The notes under the pieces: model-generated
The model's input: only the letters and a program-made list of their open reading frames with translations
Databases searched by the model: none
What the model was told of the DNA's origin: nothing
Shown: in pieces, positions 8,180 through 16,432 of the stretch
Layout: each line of letters starts with the position of its first letter
Position numbering within the stretch: position 1 is the stretch's first letter
NCBI RefSeq assembly: GCF_027483985.1
Contig: NZ_JAIXTJ010000007.1
Location: 1-34,097, forward strand
Direction of reading: 5' to 3'
DNA length: 34,097 nucleotides
Source: Flavobacterium sp.
Lineage (GTDB): Bacteria > Bacteroidota > Bacteroidia > Flavobacteriales > Flavobacteriaceae
Position numbers and translations under genes: made by a program

Positions 8180-10768
8180 ATGAGAAAACTAATACTATTT
8201 TGTTTTTTATTGACCTCTTTTTTTTCGAGTTCACAAACAATTGATGCTGTAGCTGACACCAATTTTGTTCCTATAAGCGCGACTACGGGCGGAACAACAA
8301 TATCGGTATTAAACAATGATTTGATGAATAATAGTCCTATTATTTTATCATTGATTACTGTTAATGCTGTTCAAGTTCCAGCTGGTTTCACCTTGAATAC
8401 TGATGGAACAATAACAGTAGCAGCAAATCTTCCTATTGGCACTTATACGGTTTCTTACGAAATTTGTATTAATAATACTTCGCCATCTATTTGTGATTCT
8501 GCCTCAGTTACAATTAACATTTTATCTTCTGTTTTTTCTTTACAAAATGATTTTTTTAGTAACATTGATGGATTATATGGTCAAACCACAACCGTTTCAA
8601 TTCTAAATAATGACACTTACAATGGTTTGCCAATAGATGTAAATAATTTCACAATAGTTCCTTTGCCGAATATAAATAGTATTATCGGTTTAACTTTTAA
8701 TCCAGATGGTACTTTGATAATTGCGCCAAATACTCCACAAGGCACATATTATGCTAACTACAAACTATACGAAAATGCTAATCCTTCTAATTTTGCAATT
8801 GCATCTATAACAATTCAAGTTCCTTATGTTAGTTTAGACATTCTTCCTGATGGACCATATTATGTTAATGGTACTACAGGTGGTTCTACTCCAAGTGCAT
8901 TTTTGAATGATACAATTAATGGAGGTCAGCTTTTAGGTAATCAAGTTAACACTTCAATAATTTATATTCTTCCAATTCCGGCTATCCAATTTACTATTAA
9001 TTCAAATGGAATTGTAACGGTTCCGCCCAATACTCCTGCAGGAATTTATTACGTTCAATACAAAACTTGCTTAACCTATGATGGCGTTTGTGATCAAGAT
9101 GGTATTACCATAAATGTAATAAATTCAAATATCTACGCGGCACAAGATACTATAACTTTTTTGAGCACTGCTTCAAATACAACTACAACAACTTCCGTTT
9201 TTACAAATGATTTCATAGATAATACTGTTCCAAACGGTTCAAATGTGAGTTTAACAGCCATAAATTTACCAATTGGATTTAATTTAAATGCTAATGGAAC
9301 AATCAGTGTTGCTTCTGGAACTCCTCAAGGAAATTATACTTTTTCCTATCAAATATGTGAAATTTCAAATCCAAACAATTGTTCTACTTCAACAGTAAAC
9401 TTTGAATTAGCTTACAGTATTGTGGCGAATTCTGATAGTTTTACGTTTCAATATTCCACATCAAATTCTAACACAACACCGTCAGTATTGTCTAATGATT
9501 TTATTAATGGTTTTCCAGTTACTAGCAATATTATTCTGTCTTTAATTAATAGTCCATCGGGTTTGACGTTTGAAAATGACGGTACTATAACTGTTGCTGC
9601 AGGCACATTAACTGGAATTTATACTATTAATTATCAGATTTGTGAAATATTAAATCCAAATAGCTGCTCTGTTGGAATTGCTACTGTCATAATTACGCCA
9701 AATATTCTACCTAATCCTGATGCGATTTCTTATTATAATACTCCTAATGGTGGAAATTCAATGTCGGTTTTAGAAAACGACACTATTAATACGTTTACTG
9801 CTAACGAGTTTAATGTACTAGTTTCTTCATCAAATTTACCTTCGGGATTTACTTTAAATAATGACGGAACAATAACGGTTGCTTTGGGAACAGCTCCAGG
9901 AAATTATTCCTTTACTTATCAAATTTGTGATAGTTCTAATCCTAACAATTGCTCTAGCAGTACTGCAAATTTTGTATTAAGTTCCAATATTCAAGCCAAC
10001 CCAGATGCAATAACCTTGACAACTCCACCGAATGGAAACCCAACATCGGCTTCGGTTTTAACAAACGATAAATTGAATGGATTTTTTATCACAAATCCGA
10101 ATTTAGTTTTTCTTACCGCTGTTTCTTTTCCATCAGGAATAGTTTTAAACTCCAACGGAACATTAACAATTCCGAGTTCATATACCACAGGAAATTACAT
10201 TTTAAACTACCAATTGTGTCAGGCGCAATATTCAAGCAATTGCGTACAAGGAAGTGTTTCTTTAGTTATTGTTTCACCATTTGCTCCAACTGGTCCGTTG
10301 ACTCAAAACGTTCCGCAATCGGGAACTCTTGCTGGTTTACAGGTCACCGGTCAAAATATTCAATGGTATAGTACCGCAACCAACAAATCTAGTAATGTTG
10401 CATTGGCTTCTGCCATTCCATCTTCAACACCAGTAGTTGTTGGAACGACTTATTATGCGACACAAACAGTAAACGGCATTGAAAGCACCACAAGACTACC
10501 AGTAACTATATCAGCATTGTCTAACAACAATTATGCTTTTGAAAAATTGATTTATTATCCAAATCCGGTGAAAAATAGTTTAACCATTACCAATTTATCT
10601 ACGATAGATAAAGTGGAAATAACTTCTATTTTAGGACAAAGAATACTAACTAAAAAAACAAATGATTTCGAAACCGAACTCAATTTAAGTGAACTTTCAA
10701 ATGGTGTTTACTTTGTAAAAGTGAATAGTGAAGGTCAAGAAAAAATTATTAAAATTTTAAAAGAGTAA
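8180..10768 (+). CDS. Secreted repeat protein, seven Ig/cadherin-like domains plus T9SS type A sorting domain
   Basis: An 862-aa exported surface or secreted protein. The signal peptide is MRKLILFCFLLTSFFSSSQ. The ATG at 8180 is preferred over the upstream in-frame TTG at 8162, because a clean signal peptide follows. Seven tandem domains of 95-101 aa span residues 20-700. Each carries a VLxND(x)2NG turn, an NxDGTITVA block, a GTYTxxYQIC strand and a second Cys in NPNNC; domain 2 lacks both cysteines. A different Ig-like module (about 701-784) and a T9SS type A C-terminal domain (about 785-862: YYPNPVKNS..., NGVYFVKV, KIIKILKE) follow. The domain plan suggests adhesion or a structural surface role. 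No catalytic motif is seen. The next gene is a shorter relative. Confidence 0.88.
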   Translation: MRKLILFCFLLTSFFSSSQTIDAVADTNFVPISATTGGTTISVLNNDLMNNSPIILSLITVNAVQVPAGFTLNTDGTITVAANLPIGTYTVSYEICINNTSPSICDSASVTINILSSVFSLQNDFFSNIDGLYGQTTTVSILNNDTYNGLPIDVNNFTIVPLPNINSIIGLTFNPDGTLIIAPNTPQGTYYANYKLYENANPSNFAIASITIQVPYVSLDILPDGPYYVNGTTGGSTPSAFLNDTINGGQLLGNQVNTSIIYILPIPAIQFTINSNGIVTVPPNTPAGIYYVQYKTCLTYDGVCDQDGITINVINSNIYAAQDTITFLSTASNTTTTTSVFTNDFIDNTVPNGSNVSLTAINLPIGFNLNANGTISVASGTPQGNYTFSYQICEISNPNNCSTSTVNFELAYSIVANSDSFTFQYSTSNSNTTPSVLSNDFINGFPVTSNIILSLINSPSGLTFENDGTITVAAGTLTGIYTINYQICEILNPNSCSVGIATVIITPNILPNPDAISYYNTPNGGNSMSVLENDTINTFTANEFNVLVSSSNLPSGFTLNNDGTITVALGTAPGNYSFTYQICDSSNPNNCSSSTANFVLSSNIQANPDAITLTTPPNGNPTSASVLTNDKLNGFFITNPNLVFLTAVSFPSGIVLNSNGTLTIPSSYTTGNYILNYQLCQAQYSSNCVQGSVSLVIVSPFAPTGPLTQNVPQSGTLAGLQVTGQNIQWYSTATNKSSNVALASAIPSSTPVVVGTTYYATQTVNGIESTTRLPVTISALSNNNYAFEKLIYYPNPVKNSLTITNLSTIDKVEITSILGQRILTKKTNDFETELNLSELSNGVYFVKVNSEGQEKIIKILKE
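10552..10582 (+). repeat. 31-bp exact repeat, copy 1 (T9SS sorting domain coding)
   Basis: This stretch encodes YYPNPVKNSL of the T9SS sorting domain and is identical over 31 bases to 12934-12964 in the neighbouring paralogue, while flanking codons differ. It is a likely substrate for recombination or a trace of gene conversion. Confidence 0.85.
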
Positions 10769-10849
10769 AAAAATCCTATCGCATTTAACAATAACGTTAG
10801 ATATGACACAACATTAAATCCAACTTAATAAACACTTAATTATTTGATT

Positions 10850-13150
10850 ATGAGAAAATTTTACACTTTAGTACTTATATTTTTATGTTGTTTTACCACT
10901 TTCGGACAAATTGTTGCCAATGATGATTTTTATCAATTGCCATTACCATTTACACCTGTAGTTACTTCTAATGACACTTTAAATGGTGTATCAACAACAA
11001 TGTCAACTGTAAATATAACACCAATTACAATTGGCCAACTAAGTATTGATTCAAATGGTATTTTAACCGTTGCACCAAATACACTTCCTGGAACCTACAC
11101 AATAACTTATTCAATTTGTGAAGTTGCAAATCCAAATAATTGTGATACTGCTACAGTAACTGTGTTTATTCCATCAAGTATAATAAATGCCGTTGATGAT
11201 TCATTTGTTCTTGATCCTTTAGGAGGAATTACTCCAAGTGTTTTAAACAATGACACAAGTAATGGAGTACCAGTAATGGTAAGTGTTGGTGTTCCAAATA
11301 GTGTTGTAGCAACTGCCATAAGTGTTCCTGCTTGGTTGACATTTAATCCTGATGGAACTATTACTGTTTTTCCGAATACACCCAGTGGAACCTATCCAGT
11401 AGTTTACCAAATCTGTGAAGCATTAAATCCAATAAATTGTGATACTGCTGTGGCGACTATTACTATTACAAATCCGCTAGATATAGATATGGTAGGCACT
11501 TATAATGATTTCAATAATGATGGCTTTGTAAATGTTGGTGATGTAATTAATTATCAAATTACGCTAACAAATAATGGAACTACTACAATAACAAATCTTA
11601 CAGCTTGTCAATTTTCAATGAATGTAAATGGAGGAACGCTTGCAAGTTTAAATGCAGGTGCTTCAAATAGTACTTTTTTTACAGGAGTTCATGTTATTAC
11701 ACAAGCAGAAATAAATGCAGGAACTGTATTTGGAGTAATATGTTTTTGTGGTGATTCTGGAGTTCAAAATTGTTTAGACGGAATCAATACAACTTTAAAT
11801 CAATCTAATGGTATAAAACTTCAAGCATTTATAGATAGCAATTCTAACGGAATTAAAGATGCCTCGGAAGTTTTCTTTAATGGAGGAAATTTCAATTATT
11901 CAATAAATGGTGGTGCAACAACTAATTTATATTCAAATACAGGAATAAATTATTTGTATGAAAGTAATTCAACTACAAGCTATAATTTAAGTTACACAAC
12001 ACCTCATTCTGGCTATGTCTGTACAACAACATATACCAATATCACTGTGCCAAATGGTTCTGGAATAACTACTTATAATTTTCCAATTACGATTGTACCT
12101 TACACAGATGTACTAGTTAATTTAAATCCAAATGGAGCGCCACCAAGACCAGGATTTACTTATAATAATTTAATCTATATTAAAAATAATGGAGTTCAAA
12201 CGATAACTTCAGGCACATTAACGTTTACTAAAAACAATGTGGTGAGTATAGTTTCAATTCCCGCAGGTTCAATTGCCAATCCTAATGGTTTTACTTTAAA
12301 TTATAGCAATTTATTACCAAACGAAACACGTTCTTATGTTGTTACTATGCAAGTTCCTACAATTCCTACAGTTGCTTTGGGACAACAATTGACTAATACT
12401 GCATTTGTAACAATTCCTGCTAATGACGTAGCGCCTTCAAATAACACCGCAAGTATTACACAAACTATTGTAGGTTCTTATGATCCAAACGATAAGCAAG
12501 AAACTCACGGTGGTAAAATTCTACATTCAACATTTACTTCAAATGATTATTTAACGTACACTATTAGATTTGAAAATACAGGAACTGCAGAGGCAATAAA
12601 TATTAGAGTAAACGATATTTTAGATAGTAAACTAAATCCAAACACCATTAAAATGATTGCTGCATCGCATCCGTATGTTTTGCAACGTACCGGAACAGAA
12701 TTAAACTGGAAATTCGACGGCATTAATTTACTGCCATCAGTTCCAAATACGCAGATTGGTCAAGGTTATATCACGTTTCAAATAAAACCTACTGCTGGTT
12801 ATGCTATTGGTGACATCATTCCAAATTTTGCCAGTATTTATTTCGATTTTAATCCAGCTATTGTGACTGATGTTTGTACCACTGAATTTGTTGCGAGTTT
12901 ATCAAACCTAAATTTTGCTTTCATTGATTTAAATTATTATCCAAATCCGGTGAAAAATAGTTTATCAATTTCTAACGCTTCATTAATAGAAGAAATCGAA
13001 ATTACAACACTAATTGGACAAAAAATTATTACTCAAAAAATTAATAAATTACAAACAGAACTCAATTTGAGTAACCTTTCAAATGGAATTTACTTTGTAA
13101 AAGTTATTAGTGAAGGTCAAGAAAAAATCCTCAAAATTATTAAAGAATAA
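10850..13150 (+). CDS. Secreted T9SS protein: two Ig/cadherin-like repeats, DUF11-like, SdrD-B-like and DUF7619-like regions, type A sorting domain
   Basis: A 766-aa paralogue of the preceding gene. The ATG at 10850 begins a signal peptide (MRKFYTLVLIFLCCFTTFGQ); an upstream TTG at 10844 is rejected. Residues 21-209 hold two repeats of the type in the upstream protein, including the paired Cys. About 210-318 resembles DUF11-type conserved-repeat modules. AFIDSNSNGIKDASE is a DxNxNGxxDxxE calcium-binding-like signature as in SdrD B domains. A block starting SYDPNDKQETHGG and ending in FASIYFDFNPAIVTD fits the DUF7619 pattern as I remember it. The end is a T9SS type A sorting domain. Both genes share TTTGATTATGAGAAAA around the start codon, pointing to duplication. 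Confidence 0.87.
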   Translation: MRKFYTLVLIFLCCFTTFGQIVANDDFYQLPLPFTPVVTSNDTLNGVSTTMSTVNITPITIGQLSIDSNGILTVAPNTLPGTYTITYSICEVANPNNCDTATVTVFIPSSIINAVDDSFVLDPLGGITPSVLNNDTSNGVPVMVSVGVPNSVVATAISVPAWLTFNPDGTITVFPNTPSGTYPVVYQICEALNPINCDTAVATITITNPLDIDMVGTYNDFNNDGFVNVGDVINYQITLTNNGTTTITNLTACQFSMNVNGGTLASLNAGASNSTFFTGVHVITQAEINAGTVFGVICFCGDSGVQNCLDGINTTLNQSNGIKLQAFIDSNSNGIKDASEVFFNGGNFNYSINGGATTNLYSNTGINYLYESNSTTSYNLSYTTPHSGYVCTTTYTNITVPNGSGITTYNFPITIVPYTDVLVNLNPNGAPPRPGFTYNNLIYIKNNGVQTITSGTLTFTKNNVVSIVSIPAGSIANPNGFTLNYSNLLPNETRSYVVTMQVPTIPTVALGQQLTNTAFVTIPANDVAPSNNTASITQTIVGSYDPNDKQETHGGKILHSTFTSNDYLTYTIRFENTGTAEAINIRVNDILDSKLNPNTIKMIAASHPYVLQRTGTELNWKFDGINLLPSVPNTQIGQGYITFQIKPTAGYAIGDIIPNFASIYFDFNPAIVTDVCTTEFVASLSNLNFAFIDLNYYPNPVKNSLSISNASLIEEIEITTLIGQKIITQKINKLQTELNLSNLSNGIYFVKVISEGQEKILKIIKE
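12934..12964 (+). repeat. 31-bp exact repeat, copy 2 (T9SS sorting domain coding)
   Basis: Identical to 10552-10582 in the upstream paralogue, within the T9SS sorting-domain coding region. Confidence 0.85.
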
Positions 13151-13172
13151 AGTTATCAAATATCAGATTTTT

Positions 13173-13216
13173 AAATTCCAAATTCCAAAGGTAACAATGG
13201 AATTTGGAATTTTTTT
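13173..13216. terminator. Bidirectional intrinsic terminator
   Basis: A perfect 14-bp inverted repeat (AAATTCCAAATTCC at 13173-13186 and GGAATTTGGAATTT at 13199-13212) with a 12-nt loop, followed by a T-run on the plus strand. It sits between the convergent T9SS protein and MFS genes. Confidence 0.85.
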
Positions 13217-13232
13217 ATACTATCTATTCTAA

Positions 13233-14450
13233 CTACTTATTATTACTTTTAAATGAAAAATACGCAATAATAGTACTCAAAAACATCAAAATTCCACCTA
13301 GCACAAATGGTGCGCCAGCAAACTGAAAAGGTGCTTCTTTATGAGTAAAATAATAAAAAACAGTGCTCATCATTGGTGGACCAACAATGGCCGATGCGCT
13401 CATCAAACTTGATAGTGTTCCTTGAATTTCTCCTTGTTCGTTAGCAGGAACTTGGCTAGAAATAACGGCTTGCATTGCAGGACCAGCAATTCCTCCAAGA
13501 CAATACGGAATTAAAAACACAAACATCATCCAACTTTGTGTAGCCGTTGCAAAAAGGAACATTCCAACAGTATACAAGGCCATTCCAACATAAATACTTT
13601 TTTCGTTTCCTAATTTTGGATTGACAACTCGAATTAAACCACCTTGAACAATTCCAACTAAAAGTCCGATAGCGCCAAGTGAAATTCCAACCATTTTCTC
13701 ATCCCAATTGAATTTGTAGATTGTGAAATAACTCCAATTACTGTGAACTGCGTGCGAAGCGGTGTAAAGCAAGAATATGGAAACCACAAGACCAATTAAC
13801 TTTGGGTATTTCTTTAAATTTAAAAACGCTCCAATTGGGTTGGCTCTTTTTAAACTAAATGCTCTGCGGTTTTCTTTTGATAAAGATTCAGGTAAAATAA
13901 AATATCCATAAAGGAAGTTTAACAAACATAATACTGCTGCGGCATAAAATGGTACTCGTGAACCAAATTGACCCAAAAGTCCGCCAATAACCGGACCAAT
14001 TATGAATCCTAAACCAAAAGCTGCACCAATCATTCCGAAGTTTTTAGCTCTATTTTCTGGTGTACTTACATCGGCAATATAAGCTGATGCGGTTGTAATA
14101 CTTGCGCCTGAAATTCCGGCAATTATTCTTCCAACAAACAGCCAAGTAATTGTTGGTGCAAATGCAAGAAGTAAATAATCTAACGAAAATGCAAAAAGTG
14201 AAATTAATATTATAGGTCGTCTTCCGTATTTATCACTTAAATTTCCAACTAATGGTGCAAAAATAAATTGTGTTATCGCATAAGCAAAGGTTAACCATCC
14301 GCCAATTTTTGCAGCTTCACTTACATCGCCATGTATCAATTCTTGAATTAATTTAGGAATCACCGGAATAATGATTCCCCAACCGGTAATATCAATTAGC
14401 ATGGTTATAAAAATAAAACCTATCGCTGCCGATTTTTTGTTTGATGCCAT
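13233..14450 (-). CDS. Tet/TCR-type MFS transporter (probable proton-coupled exporter)
   Basis: A 405-aa major facilitator with about 12 membrane segments. The N-terminal MFS signature between TM2 and TM3 is [12 protein letters not shown], and TM4-TM5 carry [22 protein letters not shown] and [13 protein letters not shown], the pattern of TetA-like drug/proton antiporters. The ATG at 14450 (MASNKKS) is chosen because the longer reading frame back to 14492 runs through the terminator hairpin of odhB. The Tet-like subfamily suggests export of a small hydrophobic compound, but many flavobacteria carry such a gene and resistance should not be inferred. It has its own transcription unit, separated from odhB by the hairpin. 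Confidence 0.88.
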   Translation of the reverse strand: MASNKKSAAIGFIFITMLIDITGWGIIIPVIPKLIQELIHGDVSEAAKIGGWLTFAYAITQFIFAPLVGNLSDKYGRRPIILISLFAFSLDYLLLAFAPTITWLFVGRIIAGISGASITTASAYIADVSTPENRAKNFGMIGAAFGLGFIIGPVIGGLLGQFGSRVPFYAAAVLCLLNFLYGYFILPESLSKENRRAFSLKRANPIGAFLNLKKYPKLIGLVVSIFLLYTASHAVHSNWSYFTIYKFNWDEKMVGISLGAIGLLVGIVQGGLIRVVNPKLGNEKSIYVGMALYTVGMFLFATATQSWMMFVFLIPYCLGGIAGPAMQAVISSQVPANEQGEIQGTLSSLMSASAIVGPPMMSTVFYYFTHKEAPFQFAGAPFVLGGILMFLSTIIAYFSFKSNNK

Positions 14451-14479
14451 AAAGTTGTCCTTAGTAATTACAAATAAAC

Positions 14480-14517
14480 GAAAAAATCCCAAACTCCTTG
14501 ATTGGAATTTGGGATTT
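14480..14517 (-). terminator. Intrinsic terminator of the sucA-odhB unit
   Basis: On the minus strand, an AAATCCCAAA/TTTGGGATTT stem with an inner 3-bp extension is followed by a T-run. It lies 20 bp after the odhB stop codon and upstream of the MFS start. Confidence 0.8.
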
Positions 14518-14537
14518 GTATTTTGAAATTTTAATTT

Positions 14538-15758
14538 TTATAATTCCAATGCTTTTTTAGCATTTCCACCCATTAAATGTTCAGTTGGATTTTCTAATGC
14601 TTCTTTTACAGCCACAAGGAATCCAACCGACTCACGTCCGTCAATGATTCGGTGATCATAAGATAAAGCAACATACATCACTGGAGCGATAACTATTTGT
14701 CCGTTTTTCACGATAGCTCTATCTACTACATTGTGCATTCCTAAAATTCCTGATTGTGGAGGATTGATAATTGGCGTTGACAACATACTTCCAAAAACAC
14801 CACCATTAGAAATAGTAAATGTTCCGCCTGTCATTTCGTCAACTGTAATTTGTCCGTCACGCGCACGAATTGCTAAACGTTTGATTTCTGCTTCAACTCC
14901 TCTAAATGATAATGTTTCAGCATTTCTCATTACAGGAACCATTAAACCTTTTGGACCAGAAACTGCTACTGAAATATCACAAAAATCATAAGAAATTTTC
15001 TCTTGACCATCAATCATTGAGTTCACATCTGGGAATAATTGTAATGCTCTTGTCACTGCTTTAGTAAAGAACGACATGAATCCTAAACCTAAACCATGTT
15101 TCTCTTTAAATGCATCTTTATATTCGGCTCTTAAAGCATAAATTGCAGTCATATCAACTTCATTGAACGTAGTTAACATAGCTGTTTCATTCTTAGCAGA
15201 AACCAATCTTTCAGCTACTTTACGACGCAACATTGATAATTTTGTTCTCTCGCTACCACGACTTCCTCCTGTTGGAGTTCCCATTGATGGTACCGCATTT
15301 ACAGCATCATCTTTAGTAATTCTTCCGCCTTTTCCAGTTCCAACGATTTCAGTTGGCTGGATATTTTTCTCTTCTAATATTTTTTTAGCCGCTGGTGATG
15401 GCGTTTGTGCTGCGTAAGTTTTTTCAGCAACTGGAGCCGCTTTTACCTCAGCTTTTGGAGCTTCTACTACTGGTTTTGCTTCTTCTTTTGCTGGCGCTGG
15501 CGCATCACCTGATGGTTTAGCTGCACTTGTATCAATCAAACAAACAACAGCACCAACAGCAACAGCATCACCTTCTTCTGCTTTTAGAGTAATAATTCCG
15601 CTTGCTTCTGCAGGTAATTCAAGAGTTGCTTTGTCTGAATCTACTTCAGCAATTGCTTGGTCTTTTTCTACATAATCGCCATCTTTTACTAACCATGTAG
15701 CAATTTCAACTTCTTTTATCGACTCGCCTGGAGAAGGCACTTTCATTTCTAAAATCAT
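14538..15758 (-). CDS. odhB: Dihydrolipoyllysine-residue succinyltransferase, E2 of 2-oxoglutarate dehydrogenase
   Basis: Forms the core of the 2-oxoglutarate dehydrogenase complex and transfers the succinyl group from lipoyl to CoA (TCA cycle). The 406-aa chain has one N-terminal lipoyl domain with the modified Lys in EVDSDKATLELPA (K43), an Ala/Pro-rich linker, an E3/E1-binding domain (SPAAKKILEEKNI...GTGKGGRITKDD), and a catalytic domain ending in the acyltransferase motif SYDHRIIDGRES (His369, Asp373). All are intact. It is the last gene of a minus-strand unit sucA - DUF2846-like gene - odhB, with 70 bp between the middle gene and odhB. The E3 gene (lpd) is not in the window. Confidence 0.96.
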   Translation of the reverse strand: MILEMKVPSPGESIKEVEIATWLVKDGDYVEKDQAIAEVDSDKATLELPAEASGIITLKAEEGDAVAVGAVVCLIDTSAAKPSGDAPAPAKEEAKPVVEAPKAEVKAAPVAEKTYAAQTPSPAAKKILEEKNIQPTEIVGTGKGGRITKDDAVNAVPSMGTPTGGSRGSERTKLSMLRRKVAERLVSAKNETAMLTTFNEVDMTAIYALRAEYKDAFKEKHGLGLGFMSFFTKAVTRALQLFPDVNSMIDGQEKISYDFCDISVAVSGPKGLMVPVMRNAETLSFRGVEAEIKRLAIRARDGQITVDEMTGGTFTISNGGVFGSMLSTPIINPPQSGILGMHNVVDRAIVKNGQIVIAPVMYVALSYDHRIIDGRESVGFLVAVKEALENPTEHLMGGNAKKALEL

Positions 15759-15828
15759 CTTTTTATAATTTTATATGTGTTTGTTATCAATTATCTTTTG
15801 TCAAAAAAACTTGACTTATTTAAAACAT

Positions 15829-16419
15829 TTATTCTTTTTTGGTAAAATCTTTTTCAACAAAATAATCTTTGTCAAAAAACATTCCGTCTGTTAAAATCCC
15901 AATTCTCTCTGACTCTTCGCTTTTGAGTTTTTTGAATTTTTCCATTCCTTTTGCAATAAGGTCTTTAATTTCTTCCGCCTCTTTATTTATGTCTTCTTGT
16001 GAAGGTAAATAACGAGTTCCATTTTCTAAAGATTTAAAAATTCTCTTTTTGTATCGGTCGTAATTGGATAATTCTTTATTGAAAATCACCAAATTTACTC
16101 CAGCTTTTATTGCACCCATTTGAGGTCTTGAGTCTATAATATAAACTCTTCCGGCTTCTAATTCGGCTTCAACAAAATCAAAATTTTCAGCTTTTGACCA
16201 AAAAATGTGTTTGCCTGGCTCACATTCATAAACCATATATTTGCCATGGTTAAATTTACCTAAATATTTATCTCCATCAAAATATTTAAAATTAATTAAA
16301 AATCCAGCGGCATCATATCTTGTAAAATAAACCAATGCTTTTCCTTCTTTTGGAACATCAATTTCTTGAGCAAAAGCAATATTTGCAAGAAACAAAAATA
16401 AAACTACTAACTGTTTCAT
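15829..16419 (-). CDS. DUF2846-like secreted or periplasmic protein
   Basis: A 196-aa protein with signal peptide MKQLVVLFLFLANIAFAQ. The central part (ALVYFTRYDAAGFLINFKYFDGDKYLG..., then YECEPGKHIFWSK and the ELEAGRVYIIDSR block) follows the DUF2846-type beta-rich pattern as I recall it. The C-terminal 60 residues are Lys/Glu-rich and probably helical. It lies 13 bp after sucA and 70 bp before odhB on the same strand, so it is almost certainly co-transcribed with the 2-oxoglutarate dehydrogenase genes even though its product should leave the cytoplasm. Function is not known; there is no enzymatic motif. Confidence 0.75.
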   Translation of the reverse strand: MKQLVVLFLFLANIAFAQEIDVPKEGKALVYFTRYDAAGFLINFKYFDGDKYLGKFNHGKYMVYECEPGKHIFWSKAENFDFVEAELEAGRVYIIDSRPQMGAIKAGVNLVIFNKELSNYDRYKKRIFKSLENGTRYLPSQEDINKEAEEIKDLIAKGMEKFKKLKSEESERIGILTDGMFFDKDYFVEKDFTKKE

Positions 16420-16432
16420 ACTATTTTAATAA

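Noticed and set aside
8180..10768. CRISPR-like or phage tail-fibre repeat array
   Set aside because: The repeats are divergent protein domains of about 95 codons in one open frame with a T9SS sorting domain, not short identical DNA repeats or phage genes.
13233..14450. Acquired tetracycline resistance gene
   Set aside because: The protein is only Tet-like by MFS signature; there is no TetR-type repressor beside it and no mobile element, so resistance is not supported.
14451..14492. Longer N-terminus for the MFS transporter
   Set aside because: The extension lies in the odhB terminator hairpin and adds residues before a normal MFS N-terminus.
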